Shown piece by piece: positions 8,838 to 15,240 of a stretch of DNA of 64,000 nt (positions within the stretch are counted from its first letter, which is position 1; each line of letters opens with the position of its first letter). The notes below the pieces were generated by a model that ran no database searches, had not been told where the DNA came from, and saw nothing but the letters and a program-made list of their open reading frames with translations. Source of the DNA: a virus; IMG/VR virus record IMGVR_UViG_3300037804_000222, positions 26,772-90,771 of that record; one strand, written 5' to 3'. Both the position numbers and the translations under genes were made by a program.

Positions 8838-9069
8838 GATACTTTATATTACCTTCAGAATCCCTATTTTGCTCTGATGCCTGCACCGTAAAGAGATATA
8901 AATATACGTCTTTTTTAGATACTATGCAACCAAATTCCATTTGCATTATCTCTGCTATTGCAGCTGGAGCTAAAGTCTCTAAATCTTGATAATAGAATTT
9001 CAACACTTGAAAAATGTGAAATATCTCATCAAAATTTAGAGCTTTGCCTTTATAGGGGCTTTCTTTCAT
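8830..9069 (-). CDS. hypothetical protein, 79 aa
   Basis: Unrecognised. The segment DEIFHIFQVLKFYYQDLETLAPAAIAEI, read in pieces, suggests a helix-turn-helix-like helical domain (alternating hydrophobics, then 'PAAIAEIMQMEFG' before a basic strand), so a small DNA-binding regulator is possible. It lies 12 bp after the DUF932 gene on the same strand. Confidence 0.6.
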   Translation of the reverse strand: MKESPYKGKALNFDEIFHIFQVLKFYYQDLETLAPAAIAEIMQMEFGCIVSKKDVYLYLFTVQASEQNRDSEGNIKYHD

Positions 9070-9081
9070 ATTTACATTATT

Positions 9082-9861
9082 TTAATGCCAATGAAGATTA
9101 TTTTGAGTTTCCTCTAGCAATGCAATTTCATCTGCAACATGCTTTTTATAATCTTTTAAGACATAATCTTCTGTAAATGTATGCAATTTTGTGTACTTTT
9201 CCAAAGCGTTTGACGGGTGTGCTGCCTTTAGTGCCTCAGTACATGCGTTATACGCTGACCATAATGTCCGCTCTTTAAACACGGGGGATTCAAACCATTC
9301 ATTAGCTGCTTTATTCATTTGAGAACCATTTAAAATGTGCTCATTTACAAATAATTGGCCAAGATAATCTCCCACCTGTTTATCGCTAAATTGTATTTCT
9401 TTCATAAACCCTGCATCTTCATGTGCTTGTTTATATCTACGATCTACATCTTCAAATAATTTTTGAATCAATACATCAAGATCGTCTTGCACATTTTGTG
9501 TGTGTTTACGCATATTGATAATATCACCTACAAACATTAAGTTAGAGCACACCATTACTGATGCTCCTCCACACAATCCTATAGGTAATGTTTTATCATA
9601 AGAGTTACGGAAGCCAATAGTTCTATTCATACCGCTTCCGTTTGACATACTAGCTCCATCGTGAAACGTTAAGCTGCCAAACATTTGTTGGCCTCTGTGG
9701 TTTACCTCTAGTTTTTCTTTGTGCGGGGACACTCCATAATGTTTTGTGCCCGCCTCTTTAATTCTTGTTACTAATTCTTGGTGACTTACTGGTACATAAG
9801 TCTCTGTTTGAGCTGGCACTGTTATCATGCCTAGCTCACCGAAATCTACTACTTTTGCCAT
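9082..9861 (-). CDS. DUF932-like phage/plasmid protein
   Basis: A 259-residue protein. The central GMNRTIGFRNSYDKTLPIGL, then GASVMVCSNLMFVGD, closely follows the core I recall for the DUF932 family of phage and plasmid proteins (a beta strand with 'RNSYDKT', then 'NG/CSNLM'). The C-terminal ~120 residues are helical with NNLHWH at the end. The family's biochemical role is not established; members sit among replication and recombination genes, as here. The ATG at 9861 overlaps the upstream small gene by 26 bp. Confidence 0.75.
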   Translation of the reverse strand: MAKVVDFGELGMITVPAQTETYVPVSHQELVTRIKEAGTKHYGVSPHKEKLEVNHRGQQMFGSLTFHDGASMSNGSGMNRTIGFRNSYDKTLPIGLCGGASVMVCSNLMFVGDIINMRKHTQNVQDDLDVLIQKLFEDVDRRYKQAHEDAGFMKEIQFSDKQVGDYLGQLFVNEHILNGSQMNKAANEWFESPVFKERTLWSAYNACTEALKAAHPSNALEKYTKLHTFTEDYVLKDYKKHVADEIALLEETQNNLHWH

Positions 9862-10075
9862 TGCTTCCGTTTGTTTTAGGGTCCTTATATGTCTTCAAGT
9901 ACTTAAATGCACGAGAAGGATTAACTTTGGGTGCTTCGTCCCAACCAAATTGTAACTTAAATGAATGATCAGTTACAAATTTTGTGGCGGGAGGATGCTT
10001 AACTTTAATAAGCTCTTTGTCGACTTTTACCTTTTTAATCAAAGGTTTGTAGTCTAAATAAGTTTTACTAGGCAT
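9836..10075 (-). CDS. small basic protein, 79 aa
   Basis: Unrecognised, strongly basic (runs of Lys, e.g. LIKKVKVDKELIKVK) with a single conserved-looking FGWDEAPKVNPSRAF segment. No membrane segment. It overlaps the DUF932 start by 26 bp. A nucleic-acid-binding role would fit the charge but is not shown. Confidence 0.6.
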   Translation of the reverse strand: MPSKTYLDYKPLIKKVKVDKELIKVKHPPATKFVTDHSFKLQFGWDEAPKVNPSRAFKYLKTYKDPKTNGSNGKSSRFR

Positions 10076-10077
10076 AT

Positions 10078-10254
10078 CTATACTTTTGTTTTTAGTTCTT
10101 CAATCTCTGTTTCAAGTATATCTGTAGCTTCTGTTAATAATTTAACTTGTTTTTGCAGCGAATTTAATTGCTGCTGTTGTAATAATACTAACTCTGCTAA
10201 TTTAGATGTTCCTGTTGAAAGATTTTGTTCTGAAGGTTTAGTTTCTACGTCCAT
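10078..10254 (-). CDS. small coiled-coil protein, 58 aa
   Basis: ATG at 10254, stop at 10078. The protein has a polar N-terminus, then a Leu/Gln-heptad segment (LAELVLLQQQQLNSLQKQ) typical of a coiled coil. It is 2 bp from the next gene and overlaps the upstream small membrane-protein gene by 10 bp. No function can be assigned. Confidence 0.5.
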   Translation of the reverse strand: MDVETKPSEQNLSTGTSKLAELVLLQQQQLNSLQKQVKLLTEATDILETEIEELKTKV

Positions 10255-10424
10255 TTGTGGTTTTTCTTTTTTCTTTTAGTTTTACCTCTAGGTACATCCA
10301 CATAATTAATTGGTGCACTCGTTCTTTTTCTTTCTTTTTTAGCTGCAGTATTAAACTGCGCTATTGACCAGCATACATATAATCCTATTACACATATTAC
10401 TGCTAACATAATTTCTAATGCCAT
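10245..10424 (-). CDS. small single-pass membrane protein, 59 aa
   Basis: ATG at 10424. One hydrophobic segment at residues ~4-22 (IMLAVICVIGLYVCW) is followed by a basic cytoplasmic tail (KKERKRTS... KTKRKKKN). The layout is an inner-membrane protein with a positive-inside tail. The gene is wedged between two other short minus-strand genes with overlaps of 10 bp or gaps of 1-2 bp. Confidence 0.5.
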   Translation of the reverse strand: MALEIMLAVICVIGLYVCWSIAQFNTAAKKERKRTSAPINYVDVPRGKTKRKKKNHKWT

Positions 10425-10425
10425 A

Positions 10426-10572
10426 TTACTCTTGTTTTAGTTCTTTAAGTTTTTTTTCAAGTTCTTCAATTGTTCTGACATGAAATTGGGAAGGTCTATT
10501 TCGATTGTATTGTTCAATACGCCATTCCTCCTCTCTTTTGAGTCTAATCCACTCTTCTTTCATTTTCCCCAT
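10426..10572 (-). CDS. small charged helical protein, 48 aa
   Basis: Start ATG at 10572 (a second in-frame ATG at 10563 gives 45 aa). It is almost entirely Glu/Lys/Arg-rich helix (KEEWIRLKREEEWRIEQY; EELEKKLKELKQE), likely a coiled coil. It ends 2 bp before the start of the small membrane protein. Confidence 0.4.
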   Translation of the reverse strand: MGKMKEEWIRLKREEEWRIEQYNRNRPSQFHVRTIEELEKKLKELKQE

Positions 10573-10699
10573 CTTGGTTTAAATTTTTTAAAGGTTTCTT
10601 AACCTTTAGTTAATACTTCTATTGCCAATTAATAGTATATTCACTTCATGAAAAGATCCACAAAATTTATATATGCACTTTTAATGGCAATAGTTTATA

Positions 10700-11023
10700 C
10701 TATAGCTCTCTTAAGCTAGTCACTAAATTACTTAATGATTCTATACTAGTTATTTTAGTGTTATCTTCCAGATACACATAAAAGTCTGGCTCATCTATAG
10801 ATGTTGATAGAAAATGAATTCCAGCTATATCTAAAGAATAATATATATATCCTGCAGCAATATAATTTTTACCTATCTCAGGTTTTTGATATACTTCTTC
10901 AAATCCTAAAGTTAATAATGCTAGTGGTGTTACATCTGATTTTTCAAAATCTTTAATAGATTTTTCTAATCGTTCTTTGTTTGCTGTAGAGGATGTAAGA
11001 TACTCTGTTTCATCTTGTTCCAT
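10700..11023 (-). CDS. hypothetical protein, 107 aa
   Basis: Unrecognised. An acidic N-terminus (MEQDETEYLTSS) leads into a mixed alpha/beta domain with a YIYYSLDIAGIHFL strand pair. No catalytic motif. ATG at 11023, 3 bp after the end of the 76-aa gene. A gap of 127 bp separates it from the 48-aa gene downstream. Confidence 0.65.
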   Translation of the reverse strand: MEQDETEYLTSSTANKERLEKSIKDFEKSDVTPLALLTLGFEEVYQKPEIGKNYIAAGYIYYSLDIAGIHFLSTSIDEPDFYVYLEDNTKITSIESLSNLVTSLREL

Positions 11024-11026
11024 AAA

Positions 11027-11257
11027 TTAAGGTTTTAGTTTGGTTAAATCTAATACAGGCTCTTGTGTTCCATAAATTAAGTTTTTTTGCTCTTCAAGAT
11101 AATTATTTACAAAAGCAATGATCGCTTTTTCAATATCTTTAGTTATTCTTTTTTTCATAGCCTTTTTCTTTTTACGGGGAAGTTTGTAATACCTCCTTGT
11201 ATAAGGCAATAACTCTTTTAGAGTTTCATGGCTAAAGTTTATTCTTTTCTTCCCCAT
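11027..11257 (-). CDS. small basic protein, 76 aa
   Basis: Unrecognised. It is very Lys/Arg-rich in the middle (RKKKKAMKKR), with an amphipathic C-terminal helix. I chose the ATG at 11257; an in-frame GTG at 11275 would add six residues. It is the first gene of the leftward run that follows the hairpin array and tRNA-like element. Confidence 0.6.
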   Translation of the reverse strand: MGKKRINFSHETLKELLPYTRRYYKLPRKKKKAMKKRITKDIEKAIIAFVNNYLEEQKNLIYGTQEPVLDLTKLKP

Positions 11258-11334
11258 AAAATAATTGTTTTTCACTGTTAATAATCGTTTTTCACCTATA
11301 TTTCGCCAAACCCACCTACTATAGAAAGTTATGG

Positions 11335-11459
11335 CAGGTTATAACCTGATAAAATGTTCGTGAACGTACGGCTATAGCCTGATGAGATTGTTCAGTGGAC
11401 TGAACAATTGTCCAGTTTTTTGATTAATAAACTGGACATTTGTCGCTTTTTTTGCGACA
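11335..11459. repeat. array of six short hairpins
   Basis: Six inverted repeats follow each other in 125 bp. They are: CAGGTTATAACCTG (11335-11348, perfect palindrome); GTTC-GT-GAAC (11356-11365); GGCTATAGCC (11370-11379, perfect); TTGTTCAG with CTGAACAA (11388-11407, 4-nt loop); TGTCCAGTTT with AAACTGGACA (11409-11438); and TGTCGC with GCGACA (11441-11459). All have different sequences, so this is not a family of copies of one repeat. The array abuts the 3' (CCA) end of the tRNA-like element at 11462 and lies 78 bp upstream of the 76-aa gene. A structured RNA, a processing region or a protein-binding/origin region would each fit. Confidence 0.75.
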
Positions 11460-11461
11460 GT

Positions 11462-11625
11462 TGGCTGTAGGAGAAGGATTCGAACCTCCACGTAGTAGTT
11501 AGCTAAAGGACAGATTTTAACCAGGGCGCTGCGCAGCTTGGTGGTCAATCCCATTATCCTTAGTTTATCCTATAATCTACACCCCCGAGACAGGAGGGTA
11601 TGTCTGCCAATTTCATCACCCTACA
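11462..11625 (-). tRNA. tRNA-like element with 92-nt variable region
   Basis: Reading leftward from 11625: acceptor 5' strand TGTAGGG, TG, a D-arm (ATG / AAATTGGCAGA / CAT), an anticodon arm CCCTC-CTGTCTC-GGGGG (11598-11582; 7-nt loop with U33, anticodon GUC, which would read Asp), then 92 nt, then T-arm GGAGG-TTCGAAT-CCTTC (11489-11473), acceptor 3' strand TCCTACA pairing 7/7 (one G-U), discriminator G and an encoded CCA at 11464-11462. Every tRNA part is present, but the distance between anticodon arm and T-arm is far beyond even class II tRNAs (total 161 nt without CCA). The D-arm looks like class II (Leu/Ser type). It could be a pseudo-tRNA, an interrupted tRNA or a tRNA-like RNA. Confidence 0.5.
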
Positions 11626-11990
11626 TTAAATTTGTACGTATTCCGTACATATATAGGTTTTCCTTTTTGTTAACGTCAACAAAATGGTTTACTCCGTCAG
11701 TTGCTCCGTCAACAAAAGGGTTTACTTATAGTTACAAATGTAAACAACTTAGTATAACTTTTAACTATACTTAAAACTTATTGCTCTATTCCCCAAATAA
11801 ACGGTTTTTCTGCGATTGTAATCACCAAATAACCGAAAATGAAGCTCAAGCTAACCTTAATTGTGTCTCATATTTGATACAAAATGAGCTTTATTGGTGC
11901 AAATATGCACCACATCTGCACCACATTAGGTTTGTTTTGTTACAGTTTGACAATCATTTTACCCTTGTTTTGATACACAAACAAGTTTGA
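11626..11990. other. gene-free segment with scattered inverted repeats
   Basis: About 365 bp without a convincing gene; frames on the plus strand here lack sensible composition and are discarded. Visible structure: TGTACG/CGTACA (11633-11649), GTTTAC/GTAAAC (11720-11745), AGTATA/TATACT (11751-11771), GGTGCA/TGCACC with a 4-nt loop (11896-11911), and CTTGTTT/AAACAAG (11964-11985). The last lies just past the stop of the 85-aa minus-strand gene and may act as its 3' end or terminator. The octamer CTCCGTCA also occurs twice (around 11692 and 11704). Confidence 0.55.
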
Positions 11991-12248
11991 TTAGAATCTT
12001 TTTACATTATCAGACAATGACTCTATGAAATTATTTACGCTATCGTACAGCTTTTTCTTTTTCTGCTCTACTTCTGCACATCTTTTTTGGTAATAGGTTA
12101 TAGCTTCAACGTAAGCATCTTGCTCTGTTTCTGCTCCCATAGATAAGTTCATTCCTCTTGTTTCATCATACAACCAATAGCCATCCTTACACTCTGATAT
12201 AGTTAGGCTATCTGTTAGTTTTATGTTACTTATTGCTTTACTTGCCAT
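11991..12248 (-). CDS. hypothetical protein, 85 aa
   Basis: Unrecognised. Short beta-hairpin-like region (SLTISECKDGYWLYDETRG in pieces) followed by a long C-terminal helix (YQKRCAEVEQKKKKLYDSV). The ATG at 12248 stands alone between two hairpin-rich non-coding stretches. Composition and codon use match neighbouring minus-strand genes. Confidence 0.65.
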   Translation of the reverse strand: MASKAISNIKLTDSLTISECKDGYWLYDETRGMNLSMGAETEQDAYVEAITYYQKRCAEVEQKKKKLYDSVNNFIESLSDNVKRF

Positions 12249-12561
12249 TTTATTTAGCTTTTAGTATGTACCAATTTGGTACATAATTAAGTGGTATGTC
12301 GGGATTTCCGACTAGTTCAATCTTAGTAAAATGTCCCAATTATTACCTATTTTCGGTACTTCTGGCGAATTTTTACTAAGATTCTTGATTCGCGAATTGC
12401 AAATTAATCTACAAGAATCACAATATAATATGAATTGTGCATGATTTGTCATGCGTTAACCCCATAAACGGTACTTAATGTATGAGAACTCATACAATAA
12501 TGTGATTTTCGTAGTATTTATATGTAGAAACATACAACTGGTGATGATTTGTCACTGGTTG
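12249..12561. repeat. hairpin-rich non-coding region
   Basis: No gene. Inverted repeats in order: TATGTACCAA/TTGGTACATA (12265-12285, 10-bp arms); GTCGG/CCGAC (12298-12312); AATCTTAGTAAAA with TTTTACTAAGATT (12319-12383, 13-bp arms, 39-nt loop); GATTCTTG/CAAGAATC (12380-12419) enclosing the perfect palindrome ATTCGCGAAT (12388-12397); GCATGA/TCATGC (12439-12454); TGTATGAG/CTCATACA (12479-12496); TATGT/ACATA (12521-12534). AT-rich with many palindromes, it could be an origin, a regulator-binding region or an encoded structured RNA. The same CGCG palindrome recurs at a late promoter (26495). Confidence 0.7.
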
Positions 12562-13038
12562 CTACATACTAGTTTCTATCCAAAGTCCTAAAGCGGTTCC
12601 TAATAAAAAGACAAGAAAGAAAACAAATACAATAAAAATAACTCTAGATTCGTTTATTCCCTCATTTGTTCCCTCATTTAATCCCTCACTTATTCCCTCA
12701 TTTGGTTTTTTATACGCTTCTTTTGGAGTTAAAGGTTTTTTAAAAATATCCTCATTTGTTCCCTTACGTAGTATCCCAGCTGTTTCACATAGCTTCAGGA
12801 ACTTATTATACTCGCCATCTTTATTGATAGTGTTAGGTGTTTGGGAATCGCCTGTATCTATTTCGCCAAATACTGATGTATTTATAACGACAACCTCCCC
12901 CATATTACGTTGGTAATGTTCTTCTAAGTCTACAAAGGATTCTCCACATTTGCAATAATCCATTGACCATCTTTTAGCGCTATCGGATTGCTGAATACTA
13001 TCACAGTACCCACATCTCCATTCCAGTAGTGTTCTCAT
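12562..13038 (-). CDS. zinc-ribbon, tail-anchored membrane protein
   Basis: A 158-residue protein. The N-terminus has a zinc-ribbon pattern: CGYC (from residue 9), then CKCG about 20 residues later. The middle is low-complexity: a four-fold repeat of a tetrapeptide of the form NEGx (GISEGLNEGTNEGINE). The C-terminus has a hydrophobic segment (VIFIVFVFFLVFLLGTALGL, residues ~133-152) ending close to the stop, i.e. a tail anchor. An in-frame TTG upstream at 13056 is possible; I prefer ATG at 13038. Role unknown; the cytoplasmic zinc ribbon suggests binding of a nucleic acid or protein at the membrane. Confidence 0.65.
   Translation of the reverse strand: MRTLLEWRCGYCDSIQQSDSAKRWSMDYCKCGESFVDLEEHYQRNMGEVVVINTSVFGEIDTGDSQTPNTINKDGEYNKFLKLCETAGILRKGTNEDIFKKPLTPKEAYKKPNEGISEGLNEGTNEGINESRVIFIVFVFFLVFLLGTALGLWIETSM
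12655..12702. repeat. four tandem 12-bp units
   Basis: Four imperfect copies of a 12-bp unit of the form TATTCCCTCATT (12655-12666, 12667-12678, 12679-12690, 12691-12702), differing at one to three positions. They encode the NEGx tetrapeptide repeats of the zinc-ribbon membrane protein, with a partial fifth copy near 12755. In-frame tandem units like these expand and contract by slippage, so the length may vary between related phages. Confidence 0.8.
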
Positions 13039-13054
13039 GTTTTCTTTTTTAAGC

Positions 13055-13082
13055 AAATAAGATTAATCAGTTGATCTTATTT
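13055..13082. terminator. candidate bidirectional hairpin terminator
   Basis: A 9-bp stem AAATAAGAT/ATCTTATTT with a 10-nt loop lies between the stop of the small membrane protein (13090) and the start of the zinc-ribbon gene (13038), both on the minus strand. The stem is AU-rich and has no long U-tract, so it may instead be an RNA-stabilising or regulatory hairpin. Confidence 0.4.
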
Positions 13083-13089
13083 ATCATAA

Positions 13090-13191
13090 TTATAAGTCAT
13101 CAAAATCATCATAATCTTTGATAGCTCGTAAGTATATAATGTTTGCTACAATAACTGATACTATAAAAACACCTATGCAAATTCCTACCAT
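13090..13191 (-). CDS. tiny membrane protein, 33 aa
   Basis: ATG at 13191. The product is MVGICIGVFIVSVIVANII... followed by a short acidic tail (DYDDFDDL): one membrane segment and little else. Its composition and position, directly downstream (leftward) of the structured 13.2-13.8 kb region, support a real small gene, but the length limits confidence. Confidence 0.45.
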   Translation of the reverse strand: MVGICIGVFIVSVIVANIIYLRAIKDYDDFDDL

Positions 13192-13306
13192 AATACTTGT
13201 TTTTTAATCTTGTCTCTTCAAAATGCAGCACTCAAGTAGCTTACTCTCTTTGGGATAAAGGTATTAAATATTTTTAACTTTACTATCTTATTTTTAAATA
13301 GTTAAG

Positions 13307-13442
13307 TTGTAAGTAATCCTTACAAGTTGATCAAAAGCGAAGCCTGAATAAGACATCTCCTACCCAGAACTTTACTTTTGATGCTGATTTTACCTAAGCT
13401 CCCCAGCTTAGGATTTCTTACCTATTGATTCTCATTAATAGG
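13307..13442. repeat. structured non-coding region with four stems
   Basis: Within the gene-free 13.2-13.8 kb: TTGTAAG/CTTACAA (13307-13325, 5-nt loop); ATCAAAAG/CTTTTGAT (13330-13382, closing a 37-nt region); CCTAAGCT/AGCTTAGG with a 4-nt CCCC loop (GGGG on the minus-strand RNA, 13393-13412); and CCTATTGA/TTAATAGG (13421-13442, one G-U). The short sequence GGATTT follows two of them. The stems are consecutive without a poly-U run, so this reads as one folded RNA of about 150-250 nt, directly 3' of the tRNA-like element if transcribed leftward. No known family recognised. Confidence 0.6.
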
Positions 13443-13483
13443 ATTTTCACTGTTTGCCCAACTCACGCTTGGTACTCTCGTTG

Positions 13484-13620
13484 TCAAAGAGGCAGGAGTC
13501 GAACCTGCATGAAGGACATCACAGCCTTTATGTGGACTTTTACCACTTCCGAATTACCAAGACTCAGTTAATTACTCCGCTTCTTTAGAAATTCTGCGTT
13601 TACCGTTTCGCCACTCCTTG
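13484..13620 (-). tRNA. tRNA-like element, 137 nt, interrupted
   Basis: Reading leftward from 13620: acceptor CAAGGAG, TG, D-arm GCG / AAACGGTAAA / CGC, A26, then about 80 nt that do not contain a normal contiguous anticodon arm, then T-arm GCAGG-TTCGACT-CCTGC (13508-13492) and acceptor CTCTTTG pairing 7/7 with the 5' strand (one G-U), discriminator A; no CCA is encoded. GAATT directly after A26 could pair with AATTC 34 nt later, which would place extra sequence in the anticodon loop. The D-arm is of class II (Leu-like) form. It cannot be a standard functional tRNA unless spliced or processed. Confidence 0.45.
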
Positions 13621-13802
13621 ATGCGCAGCACTCACGCAGCTTGCTCTCGTATTAGACCAAACGATAATTTTAGTTGTAGTATCACGTACTACGAGTGGTC
13701 TTTGTAAGAAAATAGGCTCTCAGGTTTTGTTTCGAAGTCTTACGGTGCAGTATCTGAGATTATTAGAGTTTAACTGCGTTCACTCATGCCTAACCTGTAC
13801 CC

Positions 13803-14978
13803 CTACAGGATGATTTCATCTATACTCTCCACCCATTTCACAATCTGTCCTTCTTGTCGTTTATTAAGCCACGAGACTTCTTGTGTATTAGGTGCATAAA
13901 GATTAATAATAACTGCTGTCTTACCTGGTACATATCTAATGACACGTCCAGTACGCTGTATATTATCAAGTTTACGTGAATTACCTGCAGCTACAATACC
14001 TAAAGAACAATCTGGTACATCCAATCCTGCATTCAAAGCTTTAACTGAGCTTATCACACGTTGTTTTGTTCTACCATCTTTAAATTTTCTAAGTACTTCA
14101 GCTTGCTGTTTTTTACTACGTTTACTATGAAAGCTTAGACATATATCGCCTAACTCTTCCTGTACTTCGTCTGCAAATTTAACGCTTCCATTGAATAATA
14201 AAGCTTTTCTATCACTAAATTTCTCTAGTAATTCTTTAATCACTGGTATCTTTGCTTGAGAGTTTTTACATATCTCTCCTCTTTTACGCATAGCATTGTA
14301 ATAAATAGCTGCAATACCACGCATATTTGGATCAGCATTCTGATCATTAAGATATTTCCTTGCCATATTAAATGACTGGGAACCTCCAAAGCCTAATCTA
14401 CCTGCAGCAAATCTAAATTGCTTGTTAGCTTTATCATAATCCTCAACTTCATCGTCATACATAGGTACTTTTAAATTATATACAAGATAATCACTCACCC
14501 ATCCTTTCTCATGACATTCTTCAATAGTCACTTCTTCAAATATAGGTGCATTCTCAAGTAATAAATCATGTCTACCATCTGCACGTTCTATAGTAGCAGT
14601 TAATCCCAAAAGATATGTATATTCTATTTTATGAAATACTCTTTGAAATTGATCTGCTCCATAACAATGTAACTCGTCAAGAATTAACATGTCACACTCG
14701 TAATTGTTTTTATATGCTGTATTAATTACAACAGTCTCACAATTCTTATGTATGTTGTGTTTCTTTAACTCTGCATTCCATTGATTCTTCAAGTTAATGG
14801 TAGGCACTACTATAATAACGCTGTTGCCAGGGTATCGATTAAACATACGTTTAAGTATAAGAATACTTGTGTAAGTTTTACCGAACCCTGTTGCAGCGAC
14901 TAAAGTTCCCACTCCTTTAACTTTACTAAATTTATCTGCTATCTCTAATTGTCTAGAGGTTCTGCTTAAATCTGTCAT
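13803..14978 (-). CDS. SF2 DNA helicase, UvsW-like
   Basis: A 391-residue superfamily 2 helicase. Motif I is ATGFGKT (residues 29-35), motif II is DELH (101-104), motif III is GLTATIERADGRH, and motif VI is IQRTGRVIR near residue 340. The layout (Walker motif almost at the N-terminus, no accessory domains) is close to T4 UvsW and phage 'DEAD-like' helicases that remodel branched DNA and R-loops. It lies just downstream of the polymerase gene with one small gene between; the starts overlap by 26 bp, so it is part of the replication operon. Confidence 0.85.
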   Translation of the reverse strand: MTDLSRTSRQLEIADKFSKVKGVGTLVAATGFGKTYTSILILKRMFNRYPGNSVIIVVPTINLKNQWNAELKKHNIHKNCETVVINTAYKNNYECDMLILDELHCYGADQFQRVFHKIEYTYLLGLTATIERADGRHDLLLENAPIFEEVTIEECHEKGWVSDYLVYNLKVPMYDDEVEDYDKANKQFRFAAGRLGFGGSQSFNMARKYLNDQNADPNMRGIAAIYYNAMRKRGEICKNSQAKIPVIKELLEKFSDRKALLFNGSVKFADEVQEELGDICLSFHSKRSKKQQAEVLRKFKDGRTKQRVISSVKALNAGLDVPDCSLGIVAAGNSRKLDNIQRTGRVIRYVPGKTAVIINLYAPNTQEVSWLNKRQEGQIVKWVESIDEIIL

Positions 14979-15240
14979 ACTGTTCTTCTGTTATTTTAAG
15001 AACTTTTAACATTCTGTTAGGATACTTATCGTTAGATGCTGTATTAGGATGGCCAGGTAAATAAGGTTGTAATCTACCTGGTGCCTGAGCTCCTGTATAG
15101 CTAATATATGTATAGTCACATAGCATACAAGACTCTGTAAAACTTCTAACTTTTGCCACCTCTAATCCTTTCCACCCTTGAATTGTCACATGGTCTCCTG
15201 GACGAAGCTCTTCTCCTGTCACGTCTTCTACTTTTTCCAT
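14953..15240 (-). CDS. hypothetical protein, 95 aa
   Basis: Unrecognised. The N-terminal half (VTGEELRPGDHVTIQGWKG in pieces) reads like a small SH3/KOW-type beta barrel ('PGDHVxIxG'); the C-terminus is helical and basic. It overlaps the polymerase 3' end by 13 bp and the helicase 5' end by 26 bp, so it belongs to the polymerase-helicase transcript. Confidence 0.65.
   Translation of the reverse strand: MEKVEDVTGEELRPGDHVTIQGWKGLEVAKVRSFTESCMLCDYTYISYTGAQAPGRLQPYLPGHPNTASNDKYPNRMLKVLKITEEQYDRFKQNL

Larger units (their letters stand above)
13225..13648. repeat. dispersed 24-bp direct repeat bracketing a structured region
   Basis: GCAGCACTCAAGTAGCTTAC (13225-13244, continuing TCTC to 13248) and GCAGCACTCACGCAGCTTGC (13625-13644, continuing TCTC to 13648) are the same element with 4 differences. 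A diverged third copy, ACTCACGCTTGGTACTCTCG, is at 13461-13480. Read on the minus strand, one copy lies immediately 5' of the tRNA-like element (13484-13620), the diverged copy immediately 3' of it, and the other at the far end of the hairpin region. Such spacing would suit processing signals or duplicated RNA domains. Confidence 0.6.

Noticed and set aside
10648-10719. A 23-codon plus-strand frame encoding a hydrophobic peptide
   Set aside because: Too short, opposite to the surrounding genes and overlapping the 107-aa gene; only the single hydrophobic stretch speaks for it.
11372-11554. A 60-residue frame on the minus strand
   Set aside because: It crosses the hairpin array and the 3' half of the tRNA-like element, so the sequence is constrained by RNA structure rather than by protein.
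11462-11625. tRNA with a group I intron
   Set aside because: The extra ~75-90 nt are much shorter than the group I core (over 200 nt), and I could not find the conserved P, Q, R and S elements.
11538-11990. Two open frames on the plus strand (78 and 69 codons)
   Set aside because: No protein-like composition, opposite to all local transcription, and overlapping tRNA-like and inverted-repeat sequence.
11335-12560. CRISPR array
   Set aside because: The short inverted repeats all have different sequences and no constant spacing; a CRISPR needs near-identical direct repeats with unique spacers.
13225-13648. tmRNA or GOLLD-type RNA
   Set aside because: No Ala-like acceptor with a tag frame for tmRNA; GOLLD could not be recognised by motif. 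It remains an option for a covariance search, but is not supported by what can be seen.
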